A stretch of DNA of 64,000 nt from assembly GCF_031180885.1 (NCBI RefSeq), contig NZ_JAPSLK010000012.1, positions 1 to 64,000 on the forward strand, in the 5' to 3' direction. Position 1 is the first letter of the stretch. Every line of letters starts with the position of its first letter. This DNA comes from Saccharothrix sp. Its GTDB lineage: Bacteria; Actinomycetota; Actinomycetes; Mycobacteriales; Pseudonocardiaceae. This document shows positions 45,640 through 53,326 of the stretch, piece after piece. The translations under genes and the position numbers were made by a program. Below the pieces are notes generated by a model that made no database searches, had not been told where the DNA came from, and worked only from the letters and a program-made list of their open reading frames with translations.

Positions 45640-46671
45640 ATGATGAGCGTCATGCCCGTCACCCCTGCGGATGACCACCTGGTGGACGACGACACCGCCC
45701 AGCGCCTCCTGTCGACCGCGACCGCGAACGTCCTGCGCGACCACCCCGTGCACTGGACGCACGTGATCGATTCCGACGCGGGGCTGGTGCCGCAGCGGGT
45801 GCTGCACCCGGTGTTCGCGGGGTCTTTCGACTGGCATTCGTGCGTGCACCAGACGTGGTTGATGGTCCGCCTGCTGCGCCTGCGCCCCTCCCTGACCGGC
45901 GCGGACGAGGCTCGCGCCGCACTCAACGCCTTGATCACGCCCGAGGGCTGCCGGGCCGAGGCGGACTTCTTCGCCGGTCCGATGGGCAAGTTCTGGGAGC
46001 GCCCCTACGGCTGGGCGTGGCTGCTCGTGCTGGACGCCGAGCTGCGGACGTGGGGAACGTCACCGTGGTCGCTGGAGCCGCTGTCGAACGTCCTCCGTGA
46101 CCGGTTCCTCGAATGGGTGTCCCACGCCCGCCTGCCCATCCGCGCCGGCACGCACGCCAACACCGCCTTCGCGACCGGCCTGGTCCTCGACGCGGCCCGC
46201 GCGGTCGGTGACACCGAACTCGCCCGGGCCTGCGCGGAGGCCGCCCTGCGCTGGCACCGCGAGGACCGCGACTACGGCGGCTTCGAACCGGACGCGGCGG
46301 ACTTCCTGTCCCCCGCGCTCACCGAGGCCGACCTCATGCGCCGGGTCCTGCCCGACTTCCCGACCTGGTTCGAGGCGTTCCTGCCGAACCTGGAGGAGGC
46401 GCGCTGGAAGGTCCTGCGCGAACCGGTCCCCATCGACGACCCGGGCGACCCGTACGGCTCCCACCTGGTCGGGCTGGCCCTGTCCCGGGCCTGGTCGTGG
46501 CGGTCCATCGCCGAGGCCCTGCCCGAGGGGCACCGCTACCGGGAGCCCGCGCTGACCGCGGCCGACGACCACCGCGAGGCCGGCCTGCGGTACGTCTCCG
46601 GGCACGGGTACTACGCCGAGCACTGGCTCGGCACGTTCGCCGCCTACCTGTCCCTGGGCGCGTTCTCCTAG
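45640..46671 (+). CDS. DUF2891 family protein
   Basis: A 343-residue protein of the uncharacterised DUF2891 family. It is rich in Trp/His motifs: DWHSCVHQTWLMVRLLRL (about 66-83), ERPYGWAWLL, GTHANTAFATGLVLDAAR and a closing GLRYVSGHGYYAEHWLGTFAAYL. The helical pattern with paired aromatic helices resembles an alpha/alpha toroid as in glycoside-active proteins, but no activity is known. Starts at 45640, 45643 or 45652 are all possible. It shares the promoter gap with aroG. Confidence 0.83.
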   Translation: MMSVMPVTPADDHLVDDDTAQRLLSTATANVLRDHPVHWTHVIDSDAGLVPQRVLHPVFAGSFDWHSCVHQTWLMVRLLRLRPSLTGADEARAALNALITPEGCRAEADFFAGPMGKFWERPYGWAWLLVLDAELRTWGTSPWSLEPLSNVLRDRFLEWVSHARLPIRAGTHANTAFATGLVLDAARAVGDTELARACAEAALRWHREDRDYGGFEPDAADFLSPALTEADLMRRVLPDFPTWFEAFLPNLEEARWKVLREPVPIDDPGDPYGSHLVGLALSRAWSWRSIAEALPEGHRYREPALTAADDHREAGLRYVSGHGYYAEHWLGTFAAYLSLGAFS

Positions 46672-46678
46672 ACGCAAA

Positions 46679-46710
46679 AAGGCGCCTCCGGACGGGTCCG
46701 GAGGCGCCTT
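46679..46710. terminator. Bidirectional terminator between DUF2891 and pfp
   Basis: AAGGCGCCTCCGGAC and GTCCGGAGGCGCCTT form a perfect 15-bp stem with a 2-nt centre. On the minus strand, 12 nt past the phosphofructokinase stop, it is followed by TTTTT, a classic intrinsic terminator. On the plus strand it starts 8 nt after the DUF2891 stop. Confidence 0.88.
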
Positions 46711-46721
46711 CCGCAAAGACC

Positions 46722-47747
46722 TCAGCCGAAGAAGACCTCGGCCTCCGCGTACCGCTCCAGCGGCACCGTCTTCAGCTCCGCCGTCGCCTCGGACAGCTTC
46801 ACCCGCACGATGTCCGTGCCCTTCAGCGCGACCATGACGCCGAAGTCGCTCTCGGCCACCGCGTCCACCGCGTGCAGGCCGAACCGGGTGGCCAGGACGC
46901 GGTCGTACGCGGTCGGGATGCCGCCGCGCTGGGTGTGGCCCAGGACGACCGCCCGCGACTCCTTGCCGGTGCGCTCCGCGATCTCCTCGGCCAGCCAGGT
47001 GCCGACGCCGCCCAGCCGCACGTGGCCGAACGCGTCCTTCTCACCCGAGTGCAGCACCTCCGCGCCGCCCTCCGGCACCGCGCCCTCGGCGACGACGATG
47101 ATCGGCGCGTACTGGCGCTCGAACCGCCGCTCCACCCACTCGACGACCTTTTCGACGCTGAACTGCCGCTCCGGCACCAGGATCACGTTCGCGCCGCCGG
47201 CGAGACCCGAGTGCAGCGCGATCCAGCCCGCGTGCCGGCCCATGACCTCGACGACCAGGGCCCGGTGGTGGGACTCGGCGGTCGTGCGGAGCCGGTCGAT
47301 GGCCTCGGTGGCGATGTGCACGGCCGTGTCGAAACCGAAGGTGTAGTCGGTCGCGCCGAGGTCGTTGTCGATGGTCTTCGGCACGCCCACGACGCCGATG
47401 CCGTCGTCGGTCAGCTTCTTGGCCACGCCGAGGGTGTCCTCGCCGCCGATCGCGATCAGCGCGTCGACGCCCTGGTCGGCGAGCACCTGCCGGATCTTGT
47501 CGACACCACCCTCGATCTTGTACGGGTTGGTGCGCGACGAACCCAGGATCGTGCCACCCCGGGTCAGGATGTCCTCGACGTCAGCGAGCCCGATCGGCTT
47601 GGACAGGCCCTCGACGGGACCCTGCCAGCCGTTGCGGAACCCCACGATCTCCCAGCCGTGGACCTCGATGCCCTTGCGGACGACCGCGCGGATGACCGCG
47701 TTCAGCCCCGGACAGTCACCACCGCCGGTGAGCACACCGATGCGCAT
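46722..47747 (-). CDS. pfp: 6-phosphofructokinase with PPi-type active site
   Basis: Phosphorylates fructose-6-phosphate. The 341-residue protein has the standard opening GVLTGGGDCPGLNA, and two positions that decide the phosphoryl donor: Asp104 (GGED, 101-104) and Lys124 (VPKTIDND). ATP enzymes usually have Gly at both; Asp104/Lys124 is the hallmark of pyrophosphate-dependent enzymes such as that of Amycolatopsis methanolica. The catalytic TIDND aspartates are present. PPi use would make the step reversible. Start ATG 47747. Confidence 0.9.
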   Translation of the reverse strand: MRIGVLTGGGDCPGLNAVIRAVVRKGIEVHGWEIVGFRNGWQGPVEGLSKPIGLADVEDILTRGGTILGSSRTNPYKIEGGVDKIRQVLADQGVDALIAIGGEDTLGVAKKLTDDGIGVVGVPKTIDNDLGATDYTFGFDTAVHIATEAIDRLRTTAESHHRALVVEVMGRHAGWIALHSGLAGGANVILVPERQFSVEKVVEWVERRFERQYAPIIVVAEGAVPEGGAEVLHSGEKDAFGHVRLGGVGTWLAEEIAERTGKESRAVVLGHTQRGGIPTAYDRVLATRFGLHAVDAVAESDFGVMVALKGTDIVRVKLSEATAELKTVPLERYAEAEVFFG

Positions 47748-47824
47748 TTGCTTACCAATCTCTTCGTGGCGTGGGTCACCCAAGACTGACACGACCTGGA
47801 TCGGTGCAGCAAGGCAGGGTCCAC

Positions 47825-48337
47825 CTAGCGGACGGCGAACCCGCGGCGCAGGCGCTCGGCCTCGATCACCTTCCACCGGGCGAGGTTGTGCCGGGCGTCG
47901 GCCAGGGCGTCGTGGGCGTCCGCCGGCGCCTGCGGCAGGCGGGGTTTGCCGACGTCCTCCCAGCGCTGCCGCAGGTCCCGGGTGAACCGGGGCAGGCAGC
48001 GCGGGAGCGCCGGCATCGGACCCCACAGCTGGGCCAGGGCCACGTGGTCGTAGGCGGCGAACCACGCCCACAGCTCGATGTCGTCCCGGTTTGCCTTCGG
48101 GCCGCCGAGGAACTCCAGCAGGTCGTGGCGGATGCGCTCACGGCTGCGCCACGCCTTGTCCGCGGGCGGCGGCAGCTGGTTGAGCACGTTCGCCCGCACC
48201 CACGGCCCGGCCTTGTCCGGGTCGAACTCGGTGGAGACGGCGTAGAACTCGCGGCCTTCCTCGTCGACGACGCCGATGGAGACGAGGTCGATGGTCAACC
48301 CGTCTTCGATGAACTCACAGTCGTAGAAGAACCGCAC
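47825..48337 (-). CDS. RNase AS (Rv2179c-like 3'-5' exoribonuclease)
   Basis: A 170-residue DnaQ-fold exoribonuclease specific for adenylate in RNA in mycobacteria. The first acidic motif is FYDCEFIEDG (Asp6 and Glu8), then ELWAWFAAYDHVALAQLWG (about 88-106) and DAHDALADARHNL with the catalytic His/Asp near residue 146. It is in the same relative order (aroG, RNase AS, acyltransferase) as in M. tuberculosis; here pfp lies between. Start is GTG at 48337. Confidence 0.92.
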   Translation of the reverse strand: MRFFYDCEFIEDGLTIDLVSIGVVDEEGREFYAVSTEFDPDKAGPWVRANVLNQLPPPADKAWRSRERIRHDLLEFLGGPKANRDDIELWAWFAAYDHVALAQLWGPMPALPRCLPRFTRDLRQRWEDVGKPRLPQAPADAHDALADARHNLARWKVIEAERLRRGFAVR

Positions 48338-48402
48338 CCACCAACCTTAGGGGTGACCGTCCGCCGACCATGAGGCCGGCTCGACCATGAGCACCGCTCG
48401 TC

Positions 48403-49119
48403 TCAGCCCGCCTTCGTCTCCGGCAGCCGGTCCGCGTCCGGCGCGGGCTGCTCCTTGGCCTTGGCGGCGTAGACGTCGACGTACTCCTGGCCGGACAGCT
48501 CCATCAGGGCGTACATGATCTCGTCGGTGATCGACCGCAGCACGAACCGGTCCCCGGACAGCCCCGCGTAGCGGGAGAAGTCCAGCGGCTTGCCGATCTT
48601 GATCCGGATCGGGTACGGCTTCCACATCCTGGAGCCGATCGGGTTCGCCTTGTCGGTGCCGAACATGGCGACCGGGATGACCGGCGCGCCGGACTCCAGC
48701 GCGATCCACGCGACGCCGACCTTGCCCTTGTAGAGGCGGCCGTCGGGCGAGCGGGTGCCCTCGGGGTAGATGCCGAGCAGCTTGCCCTCGCGGACGATCC
48801 GGACACCGGTGTCCAGCGCGGCCTGTGCTGCGGACGCGCTGGACCGGTCGATCGGCACCTGGCCGACGCCGGAGAAGAACCAGCGCTGGAAGGCGCCCTT
48901 GAGGCCCTTGCCGGTGAAGTACTCGATCTTGGCCGGGAAGGTGACCCGCCGGGAGAGCTTCAGCGGCAGGAAGAACGAGTCGGAGACCGCGAGGTGGTTG
49001 GAGGCGAGGATCGCCCCGCCCTCCTTCGGGATGTTCTCGGCGCCCTCGATGATCTTCGGTCGGAAGAACAGGTTCAACAGAGGCCCGAGAAAGATGTGTT
49101 TCATCAACCAGTAGAGCAC
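48403..49119 (-). CDS. plsC: 1-acyl-sn-glycerol-3-phosphate acyltransferase (Rv2182c-like)
   Basis: Membrane-bound acyltransferase that makes phosphatidic acid. The 238-residue protein opens with a hydrophobic segment (LYWLMKHIFLGPLLNLFF) and contains the HX4D motif NHLAVSD (about 38-44), VPIDR, and the substrate motif YPEGTRSPDG (about 117-126). The GTG at 49119 aligns with the mycobacterial start and follows AGGAGG at 11 nt. The polar C-terminal 30 residues are variable. It fits the envelope-lipid theme of the nearby fadD15 and pimB'. Confidence 0.91.
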   Translation of the reverse strand: MLYWLMKHIFLGPLLNLFFRPKIIEGAENIPKEGGAILASNHLAVSDSFFLPLKLSRRVTFPAKIEYFTGKGLKGAFQRWFFSGVGQVPIDRSSASAAQAALDTGVRIVREGKLLGIYPEGTRSPDGRLYKGKVGVAWIALESGAPVIPVAMFGTDKANPIGSRMWKPYPIRIKIGKPLDFSRYAGLSGDRFVLRSITDEIMYALMELSGQEYVDVYAAKAKEQPAPDADRLPETKAG

Positions 49120-49314
49120 CGCTGGGAGCGCCTCCTCGACGTGCTTCGATCCCCGGCGGCCAGCGTACGGATGCGACCGCACCAGGCACAACGAAGACGC
49201 GCGTTCGGCCGGTACGGTCGCAAGTGCCACCGGCTGCCGTAATCCGCAACACAACGGGCCCGTGGGACGATGAACCCTGGCAGAGGACGCGCCTGGAGGG
49301 GTTGGAACACGCCG

Positions 49315-49788
49315 ATGAACTCCCGACGGGACCCGACGGACGGCCCGGAGGACGTGGACGCCACGTTCGCCGAGATCGTGGCCGGGCTCGAACGCGAAGG
49401 CGTGGGCCGGACCTGGTCCGACCCGGCGGACCCGGACGCGTTCGACGACGACGAGACCGAAGCCGAACCCGCGCGCCCCACCCGGCCCGAGGGGCAGCCG
49501 GCCGTGGCCACGGCCGACGACGACGAGGACGACGACGACCCGGACGACCACTTCGTACCGCCGGAACCGCCCCCGCTGCCCGCCCTGCGCCCCGGCACGA
49601 TCGCGGCCCTCCTCCTGATGCTGCTCGGCGTGGTGCTCCTGGTTGCGCCCGGCCTGTTCGGCCTGACGGCCGGCATCGGCACCCCGCTGGCCCTGATCGT
49701 GCTGTGCTCGGGCGCCGGTTGGCTGGTGCTCCGCATCCGCAACGGTCCTCCGCCGGACTCCGGCTGGGACGACGGCGCGGTCCTCTGA
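49315..49788 (+). CDS. Small acidic membrane protein
   Basis: A 157-residue protein of unknown function. The first 100 residues are very acidic (a run with ten Asp/Glu around residues 70-85) and Pro-rich; two membrane helices follow at about 107-131 and 133-150. The layout suggests an acidic cytoplasmic domain with a hairpin anchor. ATG 49315 is preferred over 49270. It diverges from plsC and faces the repeat-filled convergent gap. Confidence 0.7.
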   Translation: MNSRRDPTDGPEDVDATFAEIVAGLEREGVGRTWSDPADPDAFDDDETEAEPARPTRPEGQPAVATADDDEDDDDPDDHFVPPEPPPLPALRPGTIAALLLMLLGVVLLVAPGLFGLTAGIGTPLALIVLCSGAGWLVLRIRNGPPPDSGWDDGAVL

Positions 49789-49800
49789 CGATGGGGCGGT

Positions 49801-49862
49801 CCTTTAGGGGGACGGTCCTTTAGGGGGACGGTCCTTTAGGGGGACGGTCCTTTAGGGGGTTG
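49801..49862. repeat. 16-bp tandem repeats CCTTTAGGGGGACGGT
   Basis: The unit CCTTTAGGGGGACGGT occurs three times perfectly (49801-49816, 49817-49832, 49833-49848) with a partial fourth to about 49860. It starts 12 nt after the stop of the small membrane gene, whose last codons (GACGGCGCGGTCCTCTGA) look like a diverged copy of the unit. Confidence 0.88.
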
Positions 49863-49878
49863 TCTCGCGTCGGTCGGG

Positions 49879-50075
49879 GGTTGTCTCGCGTTGGGCGTTC
49901 CGCCCGCCCACCCCCTCCCAGGCCTACCCCGCACAAGCCAGGCGCGCGGCGCGCGCCAAGCGCGCTTCGCGCGCAAGCCGCCGCAGGCGGCCCCGCCGAA
50001 GGCGGGTGCATTTGGGGCTTTTGCGAGGGGGCCTGGGAGGGGGTGGGTGGGCGGAACGCCCAACGCGAGACAACC
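49879..50075. repeat. Near-perfect 45-bp inverted repeat
   Basis: Arms 49879-49923 and 50031-50075 are complementary at 44 of 45 positions; each begins or ends with GGTTGTCTCGCGTTGGGCGT or its complement. The 107-nt interior has its own small hairpins (GCCGCAGGCGGC, CCCGCCGAAGGCGGG). It lies in the convergent gap between the membrane protein and the ROK kinase. Confidence 0.93.
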
Positions 50076-50186
50076 TCCAATGAACCCCGAGCGCCGGCCC
50101 CAACCCCGAGCGCCGAACCCCGAGCGCCGACTCTAAGCTCCCCGATCGCCGAACCGCCGTTCAGCGCCGCCGTTCAGCGCCCTCGT

Positions 50187-51158
50187 TCAGCGCCTGCCGT
50201 TGCGTACCGACCGGGTGGTTGCCGCCTCCCGGGCCAACGTCGCCACCCCGACGATCCCCGCGTCGTCGCCCAACTGCGCCGTCCGGATTCGGGCAAGCGG
50301 CCGGTGCCCCGCGCCGGTCACCACCGCCGCGTACCGCTCCCGCGCGTCGTCCAGGAACAGCGGCGCGGACTCGGACACCCCGCCGCCGATCACGACCACC
50401 TCGGGGTCGTAGACGTCGGCCACCAGCGCCAGGCCCTCGCCCAGCCACCGCGCCAGGTCGGCCATCGCCCGCTTCGCCAGCGGATCACCGTCCCGCGCCG
50501 CCGCCGCGACCCGCCGACCGGTCACCGCCCGCGAGTCGCCCAGGGCCTCGCGCGCCAGCAACGTCGACACCCCGGGGTGCCGCGCCAGCAGTTCCACCGC
50601 GGTCGTGGTCAACGCGGTCCCCGAGCAGTACCGCTCCCAGCACCCGTTCTTGCCGCACGGGCAGGGCCGCCCGTCCGGCACCAACCTCAAGTGCCCCAGT
50701 TCCGGCGCCACCCCGTGCGCGCCGCGGAACACCTTGCCGTCGATCAGCAGCGCCCCGCCGATCCCGGTGCCGATCGCGACCAGCGCCGCGATCCGCGCCC
50801 CGCGCGCCGCGCCGAACCGGTGCTCGGCCAGCGCCGCCGCGTTGGCGTCGTGCTCCAGCACCACCGGCATCCCGACCCGCTGGGCGATCCGGTCCGCCAC
50901 CGGCGCCTGCCGCCACGCCAGGTGCGGCGCGAACCGCACGGTCCGCCGGTCCGGCGCGACGAACCCGGCCACCGCCAACCCCACCGCGGACACCCTGTGC
51001 CGGGACGCGACCTCGGCGACCGCCGCCCCGATCGCCTCCTCCAACGCCTCCTCGCCGGACGGCGTCGCGGCCCGGGCGGTGTCCAGCACGGCCCCGTCCG
51101 CGTTCACCACCCCGGCCCGCACGCTGGTCCCGCCGACGTCCACGCCGACGGTCAGCAA
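50187..51158 (-). CDS. glk: ROK-family glucokinase
   Basis: Phosphorylates glucose at the entry of glycolysis. The 323-residue ROK protein has the ATP-binding DVGGTSVRAG (about 6-15), the catalytic EHDANAAALAE (about 101-111) and the zinc motif GH...CPCGKNGCWERYCSG (about 150-175). The TTG at 51158 overlaps the stop of the preceding gene by 7 nt, so it is translated within the operon. A sugar regulator is unlikely since there is no N-terminal helix-turn-helix. Glucose is inferred; other hexoses are possible. Confidence 0.88.
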   Translation of the reverse strand: MLTVGVDVGGTSVRAGVVNADGAVLDTARAATPSGEEALEEAIGAAVAEVASRHRVSAVGLAVAGFVAPDRRTVRFAPHLAWRQAPVADRIAQRVGMPVVLEHDANAAALAEHRFGAARGARIAALVAIGTGIGGALLIDGKVFRGAHGVAPELGHLRLVPDGRPCPCGKNGCWERYCSGTALTTTAVELLARHPGVSTLLAREALGDSRAVTGRRVAAAARDGDPLAKRAMADLARWLGEGLALVADVYDPEVVVIGGGVSESAPLFLDDARERYAAVVTGAGHRPLARIRTAQLGDDAGIVGVATLAREAATTRSVRNGRR

Positions 51159-51547
51159 GGCGACGACTTCTTCCGCACCACGGGGATGCGCTGCACCCGC
51201 GGCTTGGCCTCGGCCGGCTCCTCCGGCGGCGCGGGCTCGGGCTCGGCCAGCGCCGCCCGCAGCACCGCGATCAACCCGGCCACGTGCTCGGCCGCCTTGG
51301 CCGCCAACTCCGACCGCTCCCCGCGCACCAACGCCACCGCGTTGCACAACGGGCACCACCCGCACGTGCCCGGGTCGTGCGCACCGCCGGCGTGGGCAGA
51401 TCCGCCGGCGTGGGCAGATCCGCCGGCGTGGGCGGACCCGCCACCATGGGCGGCGCCTTCCCCGGACAGCTTGTGCAGCCAGGGTTGGGCGCGCTCGGCG
51501 GCGGCGTCGAGCAGCAGGCGCAGTTCTTCGGCGAGCTTGGGGTCCAT
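51152..51547 (-). CDS. Rv2183c-like conserved protein with SAHAGG repeats
   Basis: A 131-residue protein in the place of, and the same size as, M. tuberculosis Rv2183c. Residues 1-28 are helical (PKLAEELRLLLDAAAERAQPWLHKL), 29-55 are a low-complexity stretch of AHAGGS units, then TCGWCPLCN forms a possible CxxCxxC metal site, followed by a helix and a basic end (RIPVVRKKSSPC). The repeat is also visible at DNA level: an 18-bp unit three times at about 51393-51447. Its ATG overlaps the stop of the ATPase gene by one base. Function unknown. Confidence 0.75.
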   Translation of the reverse strand: MDPKLAEELRLLLDAAAERAQPWLHKLSGEGAAHGGGSAHAGGSAHAGGSAHAGGAHDPGTCGWCPLCNAVALVRGERSELAAKAAEHVAGLIAVLRAALAEPEPAPPEEPAEAKPRVQRIPVVRKKSSPC

Positions 51548-52737
51548 CACCGCATCCAGAGATCGGGGTCGGGGCGGAACCGCACCGCCAACCCGGTGTC
51601 GTCCAGTTCCGCGCCGACCACCACGCACCGCCGCAGCAACGACGGCAGCGCGACCAGCTTGCGCCGCCCGTCCACGGTCACCGCGAGGTCGTCGCCGACG
51701 CGCACCAGATCCAGGTCCGAATCCCCCACCGCCACGGCCAGCCGCAGCTCGTACTCGTCGTCCACGCGGACGACGTCGATCAGCGGCCCCTCCGCCGCCG
51801 CACCCTCCAACGGGTCGCCGTCCCCGTACAGCCGGGCGGCGATCTCCAGCAACGCCGGCAACCCCACCGGCTCGCCCGCCCGGTGCTCCACGCAGCGCAC
51901 CGCACCGAGATCGGCCAGCGACGCCAGCACCGCGTCCTGCTCGGCCCGCCGCGTCCGCATCCACGAAGCCGCCGCGCCACGCGCCGCACCGGGGTGCGGC
52001 ACGAGCCGGTTGGCCACCACGCCGTCCACCCGGATGCCCTGCAACGCCAGCGCGGTCACCGTCCGCCGGGTCTCCGCCGCGACCACCCGCTCCGGCGTGA
52101 GCACCAGCCGCACGCTGGTGGCCGGCGAGGTCAGCAGCACCCGCAGCTGTTCCAGGCTCTCCGCGAGCCGTCCGAGCGCGTCCGCGGTGGCGTCCCAGCG
52201 CTCGACCGACGTGCTGCCCGCGAGCCCCGCCAACAACCCGCGCACCACACGGCGGTGCGTGGGGAAAAGTCGCTCCAGATAGGACCCGAGGGCTTCCGGC
52301 AGCGACAGCAGCCGCAGGGTCTCGGCGGTCGGCCCGCAGTCCACGACCACGACGTCCCACGGCCCGGTCCCGGCCAGCCGCCGCACCTCCGCCAGCGCCA
52401 GCAGCTCCTCCACGCCCGGCAGGACGGTCAGCTCCTCGGCGTCCAGCTCGTCTACGCCCGCGCCGGCGAGCACCGTCCGCAGGTGACCGCGCAGCTCGCG
52501 CCAGGCGTCGTCCACCAGCGACCGGGGGTCGATCTGGGCGGCGTGCAGGCCCGCGTCCACCTCGGACACCGCACCGCCGAGCGGCACGCCGAACGCGTCG
52601 CCCAGCGAGTGGGCCGGGTCGGTGGACACGACCAGCGCCTTGCGCCCGCCGGCGGCCAGCGCGGCGGCGGTCGCGGCGGCCAAGGTCGTCTTGCCGACCC
52701 CGCCCTTACCGGTGAACAGCAGCAGGCGTGCGCTCAT
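51547..52737 (-). CDS. ArsA-like ATPase (Rv2184c-like)
   Basis: A 396-residue P-loop ATPase of the ArsA/Get3 family. The deviant Walker A is TGKGGVGKTT (9-18), the switch I STDPAHSLGDAFG (about 38-50) and Walker B VVVVDCGPTAETLRLLSLPEAL. Arsenite-binding cysteines are not evident, so a role in protein or lipid handling at the envelope is more likely than arsenic export. Overlapping starts and stops link it to the SRPBCC gene before it and the Rv2183c-like gene after it, as in mycobacteria. Confidence 0.9.
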   Translation of the reverse strand: MSARLLLFTGKGGVGKTTLAAATAAALAAGGRKALVVSTDPAHSLGDAFGVPLGGAVSEVDAGLHAAQIDPRSLVDDAWRELRGHLRTVLAGAGVDELDAEELTVLPGVEELLALAEVRRLAGTGPWDVVVVDCGPTAETLRLLSLPEALGSYLERLFPTHRRVVRGLLAGLAGSTSVERWDATADALGRLAESLEQLRVLLTSPATSVRLVLTPERVVAAETRRTVTALALQGIRVDGVVANRLVPHPGAARGAAASWMRTRRAEQDAVLASLADLGAVRCVEHRAGEPVGLPALLEIAARLYGDGDPLEGAAAEGPLIDVVRVDDEYELRLAVAVGDSDLDLVRVGDDLAVTVDGRRKLVALPSLLRRCVVVGAELDDTGLAVRFRPDPDLWMR

Positions 52738-53171
52738 CCAGCGTTTTCCACCCGGCGCTTCAGCTCCTTGAGCGCGGTGTCCATGATCATCTTCTCCGCC
52801 TTGCGGCGGAACAGGCCGATCATCGGCACGACCAGCTGCACCGACAGCGTGTAGGTCACCTCGGTCGAGCCGCCGCGCGGGGCGAAGGCGTAGCTGCCCT
52901 CCTGGGACTTCTGCATCTGCCCCTTGACCAGGTGCCACGAGATCCGCTGCTCGGACCACTGGTCGTAGGCCAGCACGTACTCGTCCTTGATCGGCCCCTG
53001 GTCGATGTTGAACTTGACCTGCGCCGCGTACCCGTCCGCCCCGGTCTCCAGCACCTCGGTGCGCTTCACGCCGTTGGCCCACTCGGGGTAGGCGGCGAAG
53101 TCGGCGATCACCGCGACGATCTTCGCGGGATCAGCGTCGATCACGATGGACTGGGTGGACTCGTCGGCCAT
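52734..53171 (-). CDS. SRPBCC-family lipid-transfer-like protein (Rv2185c-like)
   Basis: A 145-residue START/SRPBCC fold protein, expected to hold a hydrophobic ligand. Seen: DADPAKIVAVIADFAAYPEWANGVKRTEVL, SWHLVKGQMQKSQEGSYAF and LVVPMIGLFRRKAEKMIM. It is first in an operon in which every junction overlaps (ATGA with the ArsA-like ATPase), so a carrier and an ATPase are made together. The ATG is at 53171. Upstream lies copy 2 of the stem-loop family. Confidence 0.88.
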   Translation of the reverse strand: MADESTQSIVIDADPAKIVAVIADFAAYPEWANGVKRTEVLETGADGYAAQVKFNIDQGPIKDEYVLAYDQWSEQRISWHLVKGQMQKSQEGSYAFAPRGGSTEVTYTLSVQLVVPMIGLFRRKAEKMIMDTALKELKRRVENAG

Positions 53172-53199
53172 GCACGGCAGGCTAACAGTGTTGAACTGC

Positions 53200-53320
53200 C
53201 GCGACTCCGTCGCGGCGGCTCGGCCGCCCGGAGGGTCGGCTCATCGCGTCGCCTTTCCCGCCGATCGGAAAAGCTGATCGGCGGGAAAGGCGACGCGACA
53301 AGCCGACGGCGGCCTCGCGG
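53200..53320. repeat. Dispersed stem-loop element, copy 2
   Basis: Core palindrome 53235-53307 with 32-nt arms differing at two adjacent positions; closing sequence GATCGGAAAAGCTGATC. The inner arm (GCGTCGCCTTTCCCGCCGATC) differs from the other copies yet is matched on the other side. Outer arms CGGCTCGGCCGCC and GGCGGCCTCGCGG extend it to about 120 nt. It lies between the metallophosphoesterase and SRPBCC genes. Confidence 0.85.
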
Positions 53321-53326
53321 TGGTGG

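Noticed and set aside
51547-52737. Arsenite-pump ATPase function for the ArsA-like protein
   Set aside because: No arsenite-binding cysteine set and no arsB/arsR neighbours; its operon partners point to an envelope role.
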